Shown here one piece after another: positions 31,576 to 39,803 of a stretch of DNA of 64,000 nucleotides. The translations under genes were made by a program, and so were the position numbers. Positions within the stretch are counted from its first letter, which is position 1, and every line of letters starts with the position of its first letter. The notes beneath the pieces were generated by a model that saw nothing but the letters and a program-made list of their open reading frames with translations, ran no database searches and was not told the origin of the DNA. Origin of the DNA: Candidatus Hadersleviella danica (GTDB lineage: Bacteria > Chloroflexota > Anaerolineae > Promineifilales > Promineifilaceae); contig JADJSZ010000003.1 in assembly GCA_016711405.1 (NCBI GenBank), forward strand, positions 124,001 through 188,000. The letters run 5' to 3'.

Positions 31576-33233
31576 TTGGCATGTTTGTGGGAGCCTTTGG
31601 CAATGCCGCTTTGGCCGTCGTCCCCCCCGTCCTCATCGGCTACGCCTTTGATGAGGCCAACCGCACCAACCCCAGCCTGACCGTCATTGGCTGGTTGGCG
31701 GTCTGGATTATCATCAGCCAAGCTGTGCGGGCGTTTTTGCAACTCGGCCGTAACTTCGCCAGCGAAGTCCTCGGCCAGCGCATCGAGCGCGACACCCGCG
31801 AAGAACTCTACGTCAGCTTGCTTGGCAAGAGCATGACCTTCCACGACAGCCAACCCGTCGGCGACACCATGGCCCGCGCCACCAACGACGTGCGCGAAAT
31901 GAACCTGATGTTCAACCCCGGCATCAACTTGGTCGTCGGCTCGGCCAATTTCTTGATTGTGCCCTTCATCAGTATCCCCTACACCTACGATTGGCGGCTG
32001 TTGCTGGCTCCCACCTTCTTCATCATCACCTACGCATGGTCGCTGAAGCGGTACATGGACACCCTACGGCCGATTGCCGACAGCGTGCGCCTCACCTTCG
32101 GCAAAATGAACAGCCGTTTGGCTGAAGCCATAGACGGCATCGAAATTGTCAAAAGCAGTGCCTCCGAAGATGCCGAAGTCAACCTCTTTCGCCAAAACGC
32201 CAGCGCCTATCGGGATGGGGTCGTCGCCCAAGGTCGGGTGGAGGCGCGTTTTTTGCCCCTGCTTTTACTGGGCATCACCAGCGCCCTTGGCTTCACCCAC
32301 GCCTTGCTCCTCTACCGTGAAGGAGCCATTTTGCTGGGCGATGTGGTGGGCTACATGGGCGTTCTCGGCTTATTTGGCTTCCCCACCTTCATCTCCCTCT
32401 TTGCCTATTCCCAAGTGGCGCGGGGCATGGCCGGGGCGCGGCGGGTGCTTGAACTCATCAACACCGAAACCGATTTAGACCAAAACGCGGGCGGGGTGAG
32501 CAACAAAATTCAAGGCGGGGTGCGCTTTGAGAATGTCAGTTTTTGCTATTTGCCCAATGTGCCCGTCCTGCAAAATATCAGTTTTGAGGTGAAATCGGGG
32601 CAAACAGTCGCTTTGGTCGGCCAAACGGGCGCGGGCAAAACCACCCTCGCCAAACTCATCAACCGCACCTATGATGTGCAAGACGGCCGTGTGCTAGTAG
32701 ATGGCATTGATGTGCGCGAGTGGGATTTGGCCGCTCTGCGCCAACAAATTTCAATTATCGAGCAGGATATTTTCCTCTTCTCGCGCACCATCGCCGAAAA
32801 TATCGCTTTTGGCAAGCAAGGGGCCACGCAAGAGCAGATTGAAGCGGCCGCGCACGCCGCCCAAGCCCACGAATTTATTACCACCTTTGCCGATGGCTAC
32901 CAAACCATCGTCGGCGAACGCGGGGTGACACTTTCGGGCGGCCAGCGGCAACGGCTGGCTTTGGCGCGGGCGTTCCTCTCCCAGCCCAGCATTTTGGTGC
33001 TGGATGATTCGACGAGTGCGGTGGACAGTGCCACGGAAGACAAAATCCAGAAGGCGATTAGCCTCGCCGCCGCCAACCAAACGACGATTTTGATTACCCA
33101 TCGGCTCTCCCAAATCCGCTGGGCCGATTTGGTGGTGGTGGTGCGGCAGGGGAAATTAGCGGCCGTGGGCACACACGATGAACTGATGGCCAATGTGCCC
33201 GCCTATCGGCGCATTTTTGAGCAGTATCAATAA
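31470..33233 (+). CDS. ABC exporter (fused membrane and ATPase domains)
   Basis: A 587-residue half transporter: six membrane helices (about 25-310), then the nucleotide-binding domain with Walker A GQTGAGKTT, Q-loop, signature LSGGQRQRL, Walker B ILVLDDSTSAVD (Asp in place of the usual catalytic Glu) and H-loop ITHRLSQ. The degenerate 'DD' in Walker B suggests one inactive ATP site, common in heterodimeric exporters, yet no partner gene is adjacent. It starts within the endonuclease V tail and ends before a terminator. Substrate unknown; lipids or drugs are likely. Confidence 0.9.
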   Translation: MATRAEFLVETKIQSDRSTPLRWIMSYVNQNWGVLIGMFVGAFGNAALAVVPPVLIGYAFDEANRTNPSLTVIGWLAVWIIISQAVRAFLQLGRNFASEVLGQRIERDTREELYVSLLGKSMTFHDSQPVGDTMARATNDVREMNLMFNPGINLVVGSANFLIVPFISIPYTYDWRLLLAPTFFIITYAWSLKRYMDTLRPIADSVRLTFGKMNSRLAEAIDGIEIVKSSASEDAEVNLFRQNASAYRDGVVAQGRVEARFLPLLLLGITSALGFTHALLLYREGAILLGDVVGYMGVLGLFGFPTFISLFAYSQVARGMAGARRVLELINTETDLDQNAGGVSNKIQGGVRFENVSFCYLPNVPVLQNISFEVKSGQTVALVGQTGAGKTTLAKLINRTYDVQDGRVLVDGIDVREWDLAALRQQISIIEQDIFLFSRTIAENIAFGKQGATQEQIEAAAHAAQAHEFITTFADGYQTIVGERGVTLSGGQRQRLALARAFLSQPSILVLDDSTSAVDSATEDKIQKAISLAAANQTTILITHRLSQIRWADLVVVVRQGKLAAVGTHDELMANVPAYRRIFEQYQ

Positions 33234-33306
33234 GCTAGTCAGCGGTCAGCTTGTCAGCATTTCAGCTTGTCAGCTTCTCCTCTGCCCTCTGCCCCTCTGC
33301 TCCCCT
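33234..33306. repeat. GTCAGCTTGTCAGC repeat and CTCTGCCCC tract
   Basis: Units of GTCAGCTT/GTCAGCAT then CTCCTCTGCC units; same module pair and order as 901-976 in sense. Sits between the exporter stop and its terminator. Confidence 0.75.
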
Positions 33307-33310
33307 CCAC

Positions 33311-33341
33311 AAAAAAGAGAGACCCAAAGGTCTCTCTTTTT
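33311..33341. terminator. Bidirectional terminator between exporter and reductase genes
   Basis: AAAAAAGAGAGACC, loop CAAA, GGTCTCTCTTTTT: perfect stem, A and U runs on both sides, between convergent genes. Confidence 0.9.
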
Positions 33342-33361
33342 CATGCGGCCGAGCGGCTAAA

Positions 33362-34042
33362 CTAGCGCACAATTTTGAGATTAAACGAGGGCGTTTGGAG
33401 CGCACCCCAGAGGCGCAACCAGATGGGCAACCACATTTCAGTGCCTCGGGCGGTGCTGATGTCGCCCAAATCAATGATGTCTTGCCAGCCAAAGCTCGCT
33501 AACAAGGTTGTGACTTGGGCTTTGGCGGCCGAATCATTGCCACTGACAAACACCGTATGCGCCCCATCCGCCAAGGCACGGGGGGTCACCATCAGGTGGG
33601 CGGTAAGCGTGTTCAGGCTCTTGACCACATGCGCCTCGGGAAAAGTGCGCTGAATTTGCTCGGCCAGCGAATCACTGTCCTTTACAAACAGAGTTGGGGG
33701 CATTCCCTGCGAAAAATCGAGCGGGTTGGTGATGTCCAAGAGCGCTTTGCCTGCTAAGTTGGCCGCACCCGCTTGGTGCAAAATCTCCAGCGCGGCCGAG
33801 CCGTTGGTGGCATTCACGATTAGCTCCCCGTGGGCGGTGGCTTCGGCAAAGGTGCCCAGTTGCACGGCCGTATGCCCTTCCAACCATGTGGCAAACGAAG
33901 GATTGCCATACCCATCGGGCGCGGTACGGCCGAGGGTTTGTGCCACATCGCGTGTGCCCACCATTACCTCATGCCCCAACTCCGCCAATTTGCCAGCTAA
34001 GGTTTGCCCCACTCCACCTGTTCCTAATACGCCTATTTTCAT
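33362..34042 (-). CDS. NADPH-dependent F420 reductase-like oxidoreductase
   Basis: A 226-residue Rossmann protein: GVLGTGGVGQTLAGKLAELG (about 4-23), VGTRD, NATNGSAALEIL and the conserved DITNPLDFS, with VKSLNTLTA as in Fno/F420-dependent NADP reductase. It moves hydride between NADPH and F420 or a related substrate. Transcribed divergently from a TetR gene with two operators between them, so it is probably the regulated target. Confidence 0.87.
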   Translation of the reverse strand: MKIGVLGTGGVGQTLAGKLAELGHEVMVGTRDVAQTLGRTAPDGYGNPSFATWLEGHTAVQLGTFAEATAHGELIVNATNGSAALEILHQAGAANLAGKALLDITNPLDFSQGMPPTLFVKDSDSLAEQIQRTFPEAHVVKSLNTLTAHLMVTPRALADGAHTVFVSGNDSAAKAQVTTLLASFGWQDIIDLGDISTARGTEMWLPIWLRLWGALQTPSFNLKIVR

Positions 34043-34083
34043 GCTGTTTTCCTTGTTGTGTGTGTTTGTTTGCTAAAACAATA

Positions 34084-34134
34084 TAGACAGGTCTGTCTAC
34101 ATTTCTTGCAAGTATAAATACAGGTCTGTATACT
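34084..34134. promoter_or_regulatory. Divergent promoters with two TetR operators
   Basis: Operator 1 TAGACAGGTCTGTCTA (34084-34099) and operator 2 ATACAGGTCTGTAT (34118-34131) share an ACAGGTCTGT core, centres 33 bases apart. TTGCAA (34106-34111) is its own complement and can serve as -35 in both directions: plus strand with a 17-base spacer to TATACT (34129-34134), minus strand with 18-20 bases to TCTATATT. Operator 2 covers the plus spacer and -10; operator 1 covers the minus spacer. Confidence 0.75.
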
Positions 34135-34165
34135 GTCAAGATATTCCTGAGTGCCCTGCAAAAAG

Positions 34166-34206
34166 GCTTATTGCAAAAGGGCAAAAGAGCTAAAAGGCAA
34201 AATTGC
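34166..34206. repeat. TTGCAAAAGGGCAAAAGAGC repeat
   Basis: CTTATTGCAAAAGGGCAAAAGAGCTAAAA-type sequence in the tetR leader; near-identical to the left arm at 51957-51990. Only one arm is present here. Confidence 0.8.
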
Positions 34207-34240
34207 TCAGGAAAAATTCGTTTCTACAACAACCATTCTG

Positions 34241-34819
34241 ATGATGACTGAACCCACCCTCCCCGCCCGCGAACGTATCCTCGAAACGGCCGCGTCCCTC
34301 TTTTACCGCGAAGGCTTTCGTGCTGTTGGCATTGACACGATTATTGCCGAATCGGGCGTGGCCAAAATGACCCTCTACCGCCACTATCCCTCCAAAGATG
34401 ATTTGATTGTGGCCTATTTGGAACGCGCCCATACCAAATTTTGGCAAGCGATTCAGCAAGCCATCGCCCCCTATGCGGGGCAACCTGTGCGCCAGTTAGA
34501 GGCGATTTTTGAGTGGGTGGCGCACATCGCCATTAGCCCCACCTGTTTGGGTTGCACCTTCATGGGTGCGGCCAATGAATTTCCCGAGCTGACCCACCAA
34601 GGGCATCAGGTGGGGTTGGCGCACAAACGAGCGGTGCTTAATTTGCTGGCCGAATTAGCGGCCGAGGCGGAGGCACGCCAGCCCACAGTGCTGGCCGCTC
34701 AATTGCTCTTGCTGATGGACGGGGCGTGGAATGCGGCGCGGATGTTTGGGCCGGGCAATCATGGCGCAGAAGCGGCCTCGGCCGCCCAAACGCTCATTGC
34801 CGCCCAAACCCATGTGTAA
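34241..34819 (+). CDS. TetR/AcrR family transcriptional regulator
   Basis: A 193-residue repressor. The N-terminal helix-turn-helix (ARERILETAASLFYREGFRAVGIDTIIAESGVAKMTLYRHYPSKDDLI) is canonical; the C-terminal ligand domain contains CLGCTFMGAANEFPE, as in the TetR_C-type regulators of oxidoreductase genes. ATG 34241 or the next codon ATG 34244 is the start; upstream codons lie in the spacer repeat. Likely represses itself and the divergent F420-reductase-like gene through the operators at 34084-34131. Next gene begins 12 bases downstream. Confidence 0.9.
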   Translation: MMTEPTLPARERILETAASLFYREGFRAVGIDTIIAESGVAKMTLYRHYPSKDDLIVAYLERAHTKFWQAIQQAIAPYAGQPVRQLEAIFEWVAHIAISPTCLGCTFMGAANEFPELTHQGHQVGLAHKRAVLNLLAELAAEAEARQPTVLAAQLLLLMDGAWNAARMFGPGNHGAEAASAAQTLIAAQTHV

Positions 34820-34831
34820 GAGAATAGGGGC

Positions 34832-35038
34832 ATGAAACCACTCGTCTACTGGTGTCGTTGGCACGAAGCGCGGTTATTATTACACGGCCGTTCCCCCCAA
34901 GCTGTGTGGGGCGAGTTGGCCTTTGCCGACCACGACACCCCCTTCCGTTTTGACCTCCAAACCCAACAACTCACCCTCGGCCCAGAGCCAGACCAACGCA
35001 CAGTGCAGTTGGATGACATGGGCGTGGAAGTTAATTAG
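34832..35038 (+). CDS. Small hypothetical protein in the tetR operon
   Basis: 68 residues (MKPLVYWCRWHEARLLLHG...DDMGVEVN). No family recognised. It starts 12 bases after tetR with AGGGG just upstream, uses the same codon style as its neighbours, and ends at the next repeat, so it is probably real. Confidence 0.6.
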   Translation: MKPLVYWCRWHEARLLLHGRSPQAVWGELAFADHDTPFRFDLQTQQLTLGPEPDQRTVQLDDMGVEVN

Positions 35039-35064
35039 CTGTAAGCCATAAGCCATAAGCTCTC
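35039..35064. repeat. AAGCCATAAGCCATAAGC repeat
   Basis: Three GTAAGCCATA-like units between two plus-strand genes; same family as 21434-21472. Confidence 0.65.
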
Positions 35065-35067
35065 CTC

Positions 35068-35412
35068 ATGTCTACTATCATCCTCTACGGTCACCGCACT
35101 TGTCCCGATGTTCCCCCTGTTATGGGGATGTTAAAATTGAGCAACGTTCCTTTTGAATATGTAGATATTCGGCAGGATAAGGCGGCGGCCGAACGGGTGC
35201 GCCAAATCAACAACGGGTTTGAGAGCGTGCCCACGCTGGTCTTTCCCGATGGAAGCACCTTAACGGAACCGAGCAAATCAGTTTTGCGAAACAAACTCAT
35301 CACAATGGGCTATCGCGTTGGGGTGTTGGCATGGCTGGTGGGCAATGGCAAGCTCATTTTGTTTGGAGGGGTTGTTGTGTGGGCACTCTTGCGCTTTTTA
35401 GAAGTGCTGTAG
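35068..35412 (+). CDS. Membrane-anchored glutaredoxin-like protein with altered active site
   Basis: A 114-residue protein: glutaredoxin fold (MSTIILYGHRTCPDV...VPFEYVDIR...SVPTLVFPDGSTLTEPS) followed by a C-terminal membrane helix (about 85-110). The usual CPYC or CPWC is CPDV (12-15), so only one Cys is left and it is buried beside Asp-Val-Pro-Pro. It may work as a monothiol protein or on mycothiol-like adducts at the membrane. Complete; no partner adjacent. Confidence 0.8.
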   Translation: MSTIILYGHRTCPDVPPVMGMLKLSNVPFEYVDIRQDKAAAERVRQINNGFESVPTLVFPDGSTLTEPSKSVLRNKLITMGYRVGVLAWLVGNGKLILFGGVVVWALLRFLEVL

Positions 35413-35413
35413 G

Positions 35414-35470
35414 GTTTGTTACAAGTTACAAGTCGCTCCACCACCTGTAACTGGCAACCTGTAACTTGTG
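35414..35470. repeat. Inverted repeat ACAAGTTACA
   Basis: TTACAAGTTACAAGT on the left, CTGTAACTGGCAACCTGTAACTTGT on the right; perfect 10-base arms 35421-35430 and 35460-35469. Remaining bases to 35679 show no gene. Confidence 0.75.
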
Positions 35471-35679
35471 CCCAAGAACCAACGGCTACTCCTGAATCCT
35501 TGCTTTGACTTAGCGGAGCGGGTTACACCCCTGCTTGTGAAAATTGGTGCAAATAGTAGCCCAAGGGAAATGATTACGTTATCATTACGCCCTTGTGTGG
35601 AGCCAATCGTACATGACCAACTCAACCTTATGAGATGCAACGCCCTTTTGATTGTGCCGCGCATCTTTTTCTAACCCAC

Positions 35680-35886
35680 ATGGCACTCTATTGGGATGCA
35701 ACCTACGCCATTGCGCTGGCTCTGATGGAAGCGTACCCCGGCCGTGACCCTGTGGAAATCGGCCTCGGCGAACTCGCCCACATGGTCGAAACATTGCCCA
35801 GTTTTAGCGACGACCCCGCGCTTGTAACCGAACGCATTTTGCAAGACATTCAAATCACTTGGTATGAGGAGAAAGCAACCCCATGA
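35680..35886 (+). CDS. iscX: IscX/YfhJ-type Fe-S assembly protein
   Basis: A 68-residue acidic protein matching IscX: LYWDATYAIALALMEAYPGRDPVEIGLGELAHMVETLPSFSDDP...ERILQDIQITWYEE. IscX binds IscS and iron and modulates cluster assembly. ATG 35680 fits the family start; an in-frame upstream ATG at 35635 has no support. Its stop overlaps nuoB by four bases, coupling Fe-S assembly to a Fe-S enzyme. Confidence 0.85.
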   Translation: MALYWDATYAIALALMEAYPGRDPVEIGLGELAHMVETLPSFSDDPALVTERILQDIQITWYEEKATP

Positions 35887-36500
35887 CGACAACGGGAATC
35901 ACCTCTGATATTCCTATCCCCGATGAGCTGGCTGGTAACGTTTTTATCACCAATCTCAACAAAATTTATAATTGGTCGCGGCGTAACTCCGTTTGGCCAA
36001 TGGTCTTTGGCTTGGCCTGTTGTGCCATCGAGATGATTTGCTCGGCCACCAGCCGCTATGACCTCTCGCGGTTTGGTATGGAAGTTTTCCGCGCCACCCC
36101 CCGTCAATCAGACTTGATGATTGTTTCGGGAACAGTCACCAAGAAGATGATTCCCACGATTGTGCGCCTCTACAACCAAATGCCCGAGCCACGCTATGTG
36201 CTGAGCATGGGTGCTTGCGCTAGTGGTGGTGGCCCTTTTAAAGAAGGGTACAACGTGGTGGATGGCATTGATAAGTTCATTCCCGTGGACGTGTACGTAC
36301 CCGGTTGCCCACCCACCCCCCAAGCCCTCATTCATGGCCTCATCGCCCTGCAAGAAAAAATTGACCAACAGAGCCTGCAAACGGTTCCGTGGTACCAAAA
36401 GAATGACCCTGGTGACTTTGTGCCTGTGCCCCTTCTCGGGCCAGACCTGATTGATGTGCGTCAACTGGGGATTATTAAGGCTGAGGCAAAGAAAGGATAG
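35883..36500 (+). CDS. nuoB: NADH-quinone oxidoreductase subunit B
   Basis: 205 residues, carries cluster N2 next to the quinone site. The four ligands are in place: Cys46-Cys47 (GLACCAIEM), Cys112 (SMGACASGGG) and Cys142 (YVPGCPPTP). The ATGA overlap with iscX and the following nuoCD and nuoI genes form an operon of the connecting module. The remaining complex I genes are not in the window. Confidence 0.96.
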   Translation: MTTTGITSDIPIPDELAGNVFITNLNKIYNWSRRNSVWPMVFGLACCAIEMICSATSRYDLSRFGMEVFRATPRQSDLMIVSGTVTKKMIPTIVRLYNQMPEPRYVLSMGACASGGGPFKEGYNVVDGIDKFIPVDVYVPGCPPTPQALIHGLIALQEKIDQQSLQTVPWYQKNDPGDFVPVPLLGPDLIDVRQLGIIKAEAKKG

Positions 36501-36600
36501 AGGACAGAGATAGAGATAGAGGATGTTGGTTGACCAACAGCTTGTTTTTCCTCTACCTCTTTCTTTAACCACGTATCCTCTATCTCTATCTCCCCTCTCT
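36499..36600. repeat. Inverted tandem repeat GAGATAGAGATAGAGGAT
   Basis: Perfect 18-base arms at 36507-36524 and 36575-36592, with an inner GTTGGT-TG-ACCAAC hairpin. Separates nuoB and nuoCD. Confidence 0.92.
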
Positions 36601-36619
36601 ATTTTTGAAGGAAAACATA

Positions 36620-38427
36620 ATGGCTGAACTCACCATTGATGTCTTAGAACCTAAAGTAAAAACGGCCGACCCGTCGCCACGGCCACGGCCGCGCTCAAAG
36701 CCAAATACCCCGAACTAACCGATGACCCCCGCCATAACTACACGGGCATCATGGTTCCCGCCGACAAACTGGTTGAAGTCGCCCAAACCCTGCGCGACGA
36801 ATTGGGGTTCAACTACCTCTCCAGCGTCACAGGTGTAGACCTTATTGAAGATGGCAAGCTAGAGGTGGTTTACCACGCCTCCAACCTCGATTTGGGGGGC
36901 AAATCGCTGGTCTTGAAGACGCAGGTGGCGCGAGAAGACGGCCGTGTGCCCTCCCTGACCCCCCTCTACCCCGGTGCCGAATTCCAAGAGCGGGAAGCCT
37001 ACGACCTCCTCGGCATCCACTTCGACAACCACCCCGACTTGCGCCGCATCCTCATGTGGGATGGCTTTGCAGGGCATCCCCTCCGCAAAGATTGGCAAGA
37101 AGCGTTCTACGAAGAAGATGCTAAACCATATGGGAGCCGCTGGCCCGAAGGGCAAGTCTTCCGCGCCGAAGACCGCAACCCCTATGGCAAAAACGTGCGC
37201 TATCCTGTGGATTGGTCGGCCGATGCCTTTACCGACGAGACCGATACCGAAGTCTATGCGGCGATGGCCACCCAGCCCCACCGCAAAAATGACATTCGCA
37301 CCGACTATGTGACCGTCAACATTGGGCCGCAACATCCCTCCACCCACGGCGTGTTTCGCGTCGTAGTGACGATGGACGGCGAAACAATTATGGAATTGCG
37401 CCCCGTGATGGGCTATTTGCATCGCAACCACGAAAAAATCGGCGAACGCAACACCTATCTCGGCAACATCCCCTACACCGACCGACTGGACTATCTCAGT
37501 TCCATGTCCAACAACCACGGCTATGTTTTAGCCATCGAAAAGTTGTTAGGCGTGACCCCTCCCGAACGGGCCGAGTGGATTCGCATTTTAATGGTCGAAC
37601 TGACCCGCATCTGCAACCATTTGTGGGCGATTGGCTTCTTCCTGAACGATATTGGGGCACTCCAAACCCCCATGCTCTATTTGACCATCGAGCGCGAACT
37701 GATTTTGGACTTGTTCGAGGCCACGGCTGGCTCGCGCATGATGTGCAATTACATGCGTTTTGGGGGTCTTGCCCATGATTTGCCCGCTGAAGTGCGCGGC
37801 CAAGAGACCTCCGCTTTCCTCAATGAGTTGGTTCACGAACGGTTGCCACGCATTGTCGAAACGATTGCCAATTTTTTGACGGGCAACGAAATTTTGCGCG
37901 AACGCTCCATTGGTATTGGCATTCTCAGCCGTGAAGATGCCATCGCCTACAGCACCTGTGGCCCTGTGTTGCGGGGCAGTGGCGTGGCCTACGATTTGCG
38001 CCGGGCTGACCCATACTCCTACTACGACCAACTCGATTTTAATGTGGTGACGCAAGCCGAAGGGGATATTTTCGCCCGTTACATGGTACGCGTCTTGGAG
38101 ATTAACGAGAGCTTGAAGATTTTGGGGCAAGTGTTGCCCCATCTGCAAGCGACCAAGGGCGGCTCGATTTTAGAAGGCAAGCCCCAATACAATGTGCGCG
38201 TGAACGAGGGTGGGGATGCTTACGGCCGTGTTGAGAACCCCAAAGGGGAACTCGGCTATTACGTCATGGCCAAGCCCAAATCCACCAATGCCTACCGCTA
38301 CCACATCCGCGCCCCATCCTTCATTAACCTGACCCCCTTTGGCAAAATGTGCGCAGGGGAGAAAATTGCGGATATTGTGGCCGTTTTGGGAAGCATTGAC
38401 ATTGTGTTGGGTGAGACGGATAGATAG
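36620..38427 (+). CDS. nuoCD: NADH-quinone oxidoreductase fused subunits C and D (frameshifted near start)
   Basis: ATG 36620, preceded by AAGGA, begins MAELTIDVLEPKVKTAD. The frame breaks at about 36670 and resumes in another frame through VATATAALKAKYPELTDD to the open frame whose first ATG is 36751. One added base repairs it, giving about 600 residues. NuoC part: VTGVDLIEDGKLEVVYHASNL, EREAYDLLGIHFDNHPDLRRILMWD. NuoD part from about 37290: VNIGPQHPSTHGVF, GYLHRNHEKI, MCNYMRFGGLAHDL and the C-terminal ..ILGETDR. NuoD builds the quinone cavity with NuoB. C-D fusions occur in several lineages. Confidence 0.93.
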
Positions 38428-38511
38428 CAATTAGTAAGTAGTAATTAGTAATTGGTCGCTGGTTAGGCAAGCCCTAATTACCAATTGCCAATTACTAATT
38501 ACCAACTTCGG
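38428..38511. repeat. Inverted tandem repeat GTAATTAGTAATTGG
   Basis: Perfect 15-base arms at 38441-38455 and 38488-38502. Starts one base after the nuoCD stop and ends at the ribosome site of nuoI. Confidence 0.92.
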
Positions 38512-38518
38512 AGAACCT

Positions 38519-39130
38519 ATGTACGGACTTGGTATATTCAAAGGTTTGGCGATTACGCTCAAGCACTTTATCAACACCTACCGCGATGAGGCGGAATGGT
38601 CGGGGAAGGGCGGCCGTTATTACAACGAAGAGGCTCTAAAAGTCCGCCAAAGCCTGAAGGGCAAAGGGGCCATCACGGTGATGTACCCCGAGGAAAAGCT
38701 GGAAGTGCCCGAGCGGTTCCGCTTTGTCCCTTTTTTGGTCATGGATGACCCCGCGCCGGGGCAAAAAGCGGGCAAAGATTGGTGTACATCGTGCGGCATT
38801 TGCGCCAAGGTGTGCCCCCCCCAGTGCATTTGGATTGAGCGGGGCAAGTTGCCCAACGGCCGACCCAAACCCGAACCCGTCAATTTTTACATTGACATTG
38901 ATATTTGCATGAACTGTGGCTATTGCGCCGAGTATTGCCCGTTCGATGCGATTAAGATGGACCACGACTACGAGTTGGCCAGCTATAACCGCACGGCCGC
39001 CCACATCCACGACAAAGAACGCCTCTCCAAACCCATCAGCTACTGGCGAAGCATTGCCCCCGGCCGTGCCGAAGACGAAGCCCAAGTGCGGGCAGAGGAA
39101 GAGGCCAAGAAGAAGAAAAAGAAGGAGTGA
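38519..39130 (+). CDS. nuoI: NADH-quinone oxidoreductase subunit I
   Basis: 203 residues with two 4Fe-4S ferredoxin motifs: Cys89, 92, 95, 99 (CTSCGICAKVCP) and Cys130, 133, 136, 140 (CMNCGYCAEYCP), which carry clusters N6a and N6b. The C-terminus is a charged KKKKKKE run. CGGAGA lies before ATG 38519. Last of the iscX-nuoB-nuoCD-nuoI set; a terminator follows after a repeat. Confidence 0.96.
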   Translation: MYGLGIFKGLAITLKHFINTYRDEAEWSGKGGRYYNEEALKVRQSLKGKGAITVMYPEEKLEVPERFRFVPFLVMDDPAPGQKAGKDWCTSCGICAKVCPPQCIWIERGKLPNGRPKPEPVNFYIDIDICMNCGYCAEYCPFDAIKMDHDYELASYNRTAAHIHDKERLSKPISYWRSIAPGRAEDEAQVRAEEEAKKKKKKE

Positions 39131-39205
39131 GATAGAGGATAGAGATAGAGATAGAGGGTGTTTAGACGTTTAGCCAATACTCGTTTCCTCTATCTCTATC
39201 TCCCA
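39131..39205. repeat. Inverted tandem repeat GAGATAGAGATAGAGG
   Basis: Perfect 16-base arms at 39142-39157 and 39187-39202, directly after the nuoI stop. Confidence 0.9.
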
Positions 39206-39220
39206 TCTCTATCTTTATGG

Positions 39221-39268
39221 TCCGCCGTTGGTACATGCTTGCGAGTTTGTGCCAACGGCGGATTTTTT
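39221..39268 (+). terminator. Terminator after the nuo genes
   Basis: TCCGCCGTTGG (39221-39231), a 20-base loop, CCAACGGCGGA (39252-39262) and TTTTTT. Confidence 0.87.
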
Positions 39269-39275
39269 GATTAAA

Positions 39276-39368
39276 CTACACATGTAGGGGCTGGCCTCGT
39301 GCCTGTCCTTATAGGTAACCCATACACAGGGTTAGGGCAACCACAAGGGTTGCCCCTACTGGCAACCC
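39276..39368. repeat. GGGCAACCACAAGGGTTGCCCC hairpin block
   Basis: GGGCAACC/GGTTGCCC stem at about 39336-39357 flanked by TAGGGGC, with a diverged outer copy. Same family as 10804-10830. Ends at the ATG of the next gene. Confidence 0.75.
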
Positions 39369-39369
39369 C

Positions 39370-39723
39370 ATGACTAACACATTGCGCCAACAGCTAAAAG
39401 CGGATTTAACGGCCGCCATGAAGACCCAAAACAAACCTGCCGTGATGGCCTTGCGGGCGGTGTTGGCCGAGATAGACCATGCCGAAGCGGTAGATGAACA
39501 ACGGCCAGCATGGGAACCCATCCTTAACAAATCGGCCGAAGTGCCCCGTAAGGTGTTGACCGAAAGCGATATTTGGCACATCTTTGAGACAGAAATTGCG
39601 GCGCGGCAAACGGCCGTGGCCGAATACGACCAACTCGGCCAAACGGCCGAGGCCAACCAACAACGGCTCGAACTGGCCGTGCTTACTCAGTATTTAACAA
39701 GACAAGATAGAGACGAGAGATAG
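39370..39723 (+). CDS. GatB/YqeY domain-containing protein
   Basis: A 117-residue all-helical protein like YqeY (LRQQLKADLTAAMKTQNKPAVMALRAVLAEIDHAE...AVAEYDQLGQTAEANQQRLELAVLTQYL). The domain is related to the tRNA-binding tail of GatB; its function in this stand-alone form is unknown. The last residues (TRQDRDER) are encoded by the GAGATAGAG repeat, as in the helicase at 2129. Confidence 0.85.
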   Translation: MTNTLRQQLKADLTAAMKTQNKPAVMALRAVLAEIDHAEAVDEQRPAWEPILNKSAEVPRKVLTESDIWHIFETEIAARQTAVAEYDQLGQTAEANQQRLELAVLTQYLTRQDRDER

Positions 39724-39797
39724 AGATAGAGGAAACACAACCTCTTGCCCAACCAGCATCCCCTCTATCTCTATCTCTATCCTCTATCTACAGGAAA
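39712..39797. repeat. Inverted tandem repeat GAGATAGAGATAGAGG
   Basis: Perfect 16-base arms 39717-39732 and 39762-39777. It begins inside the yqeY gene, supplies its TAG stop, and ends at the ACAGGAAA ribosome site of the Mrp gene. Confidence 0.9.
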
Positions 39798-39803
39798 CCC
39801 CAC

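Noticed and set aside
31470..33233. A heterodimeric ABC exporter pair
   Set aside because: Only one exporter gene is here; the neighbours are endonuclease V and a terminator.
36499..39797. Recurring GATAGAGA blocks as a CRISPR or integron array
   Set aside because: Blocks are separated by ordinary genes, units are degenerate and no cas or integrase gene is present.
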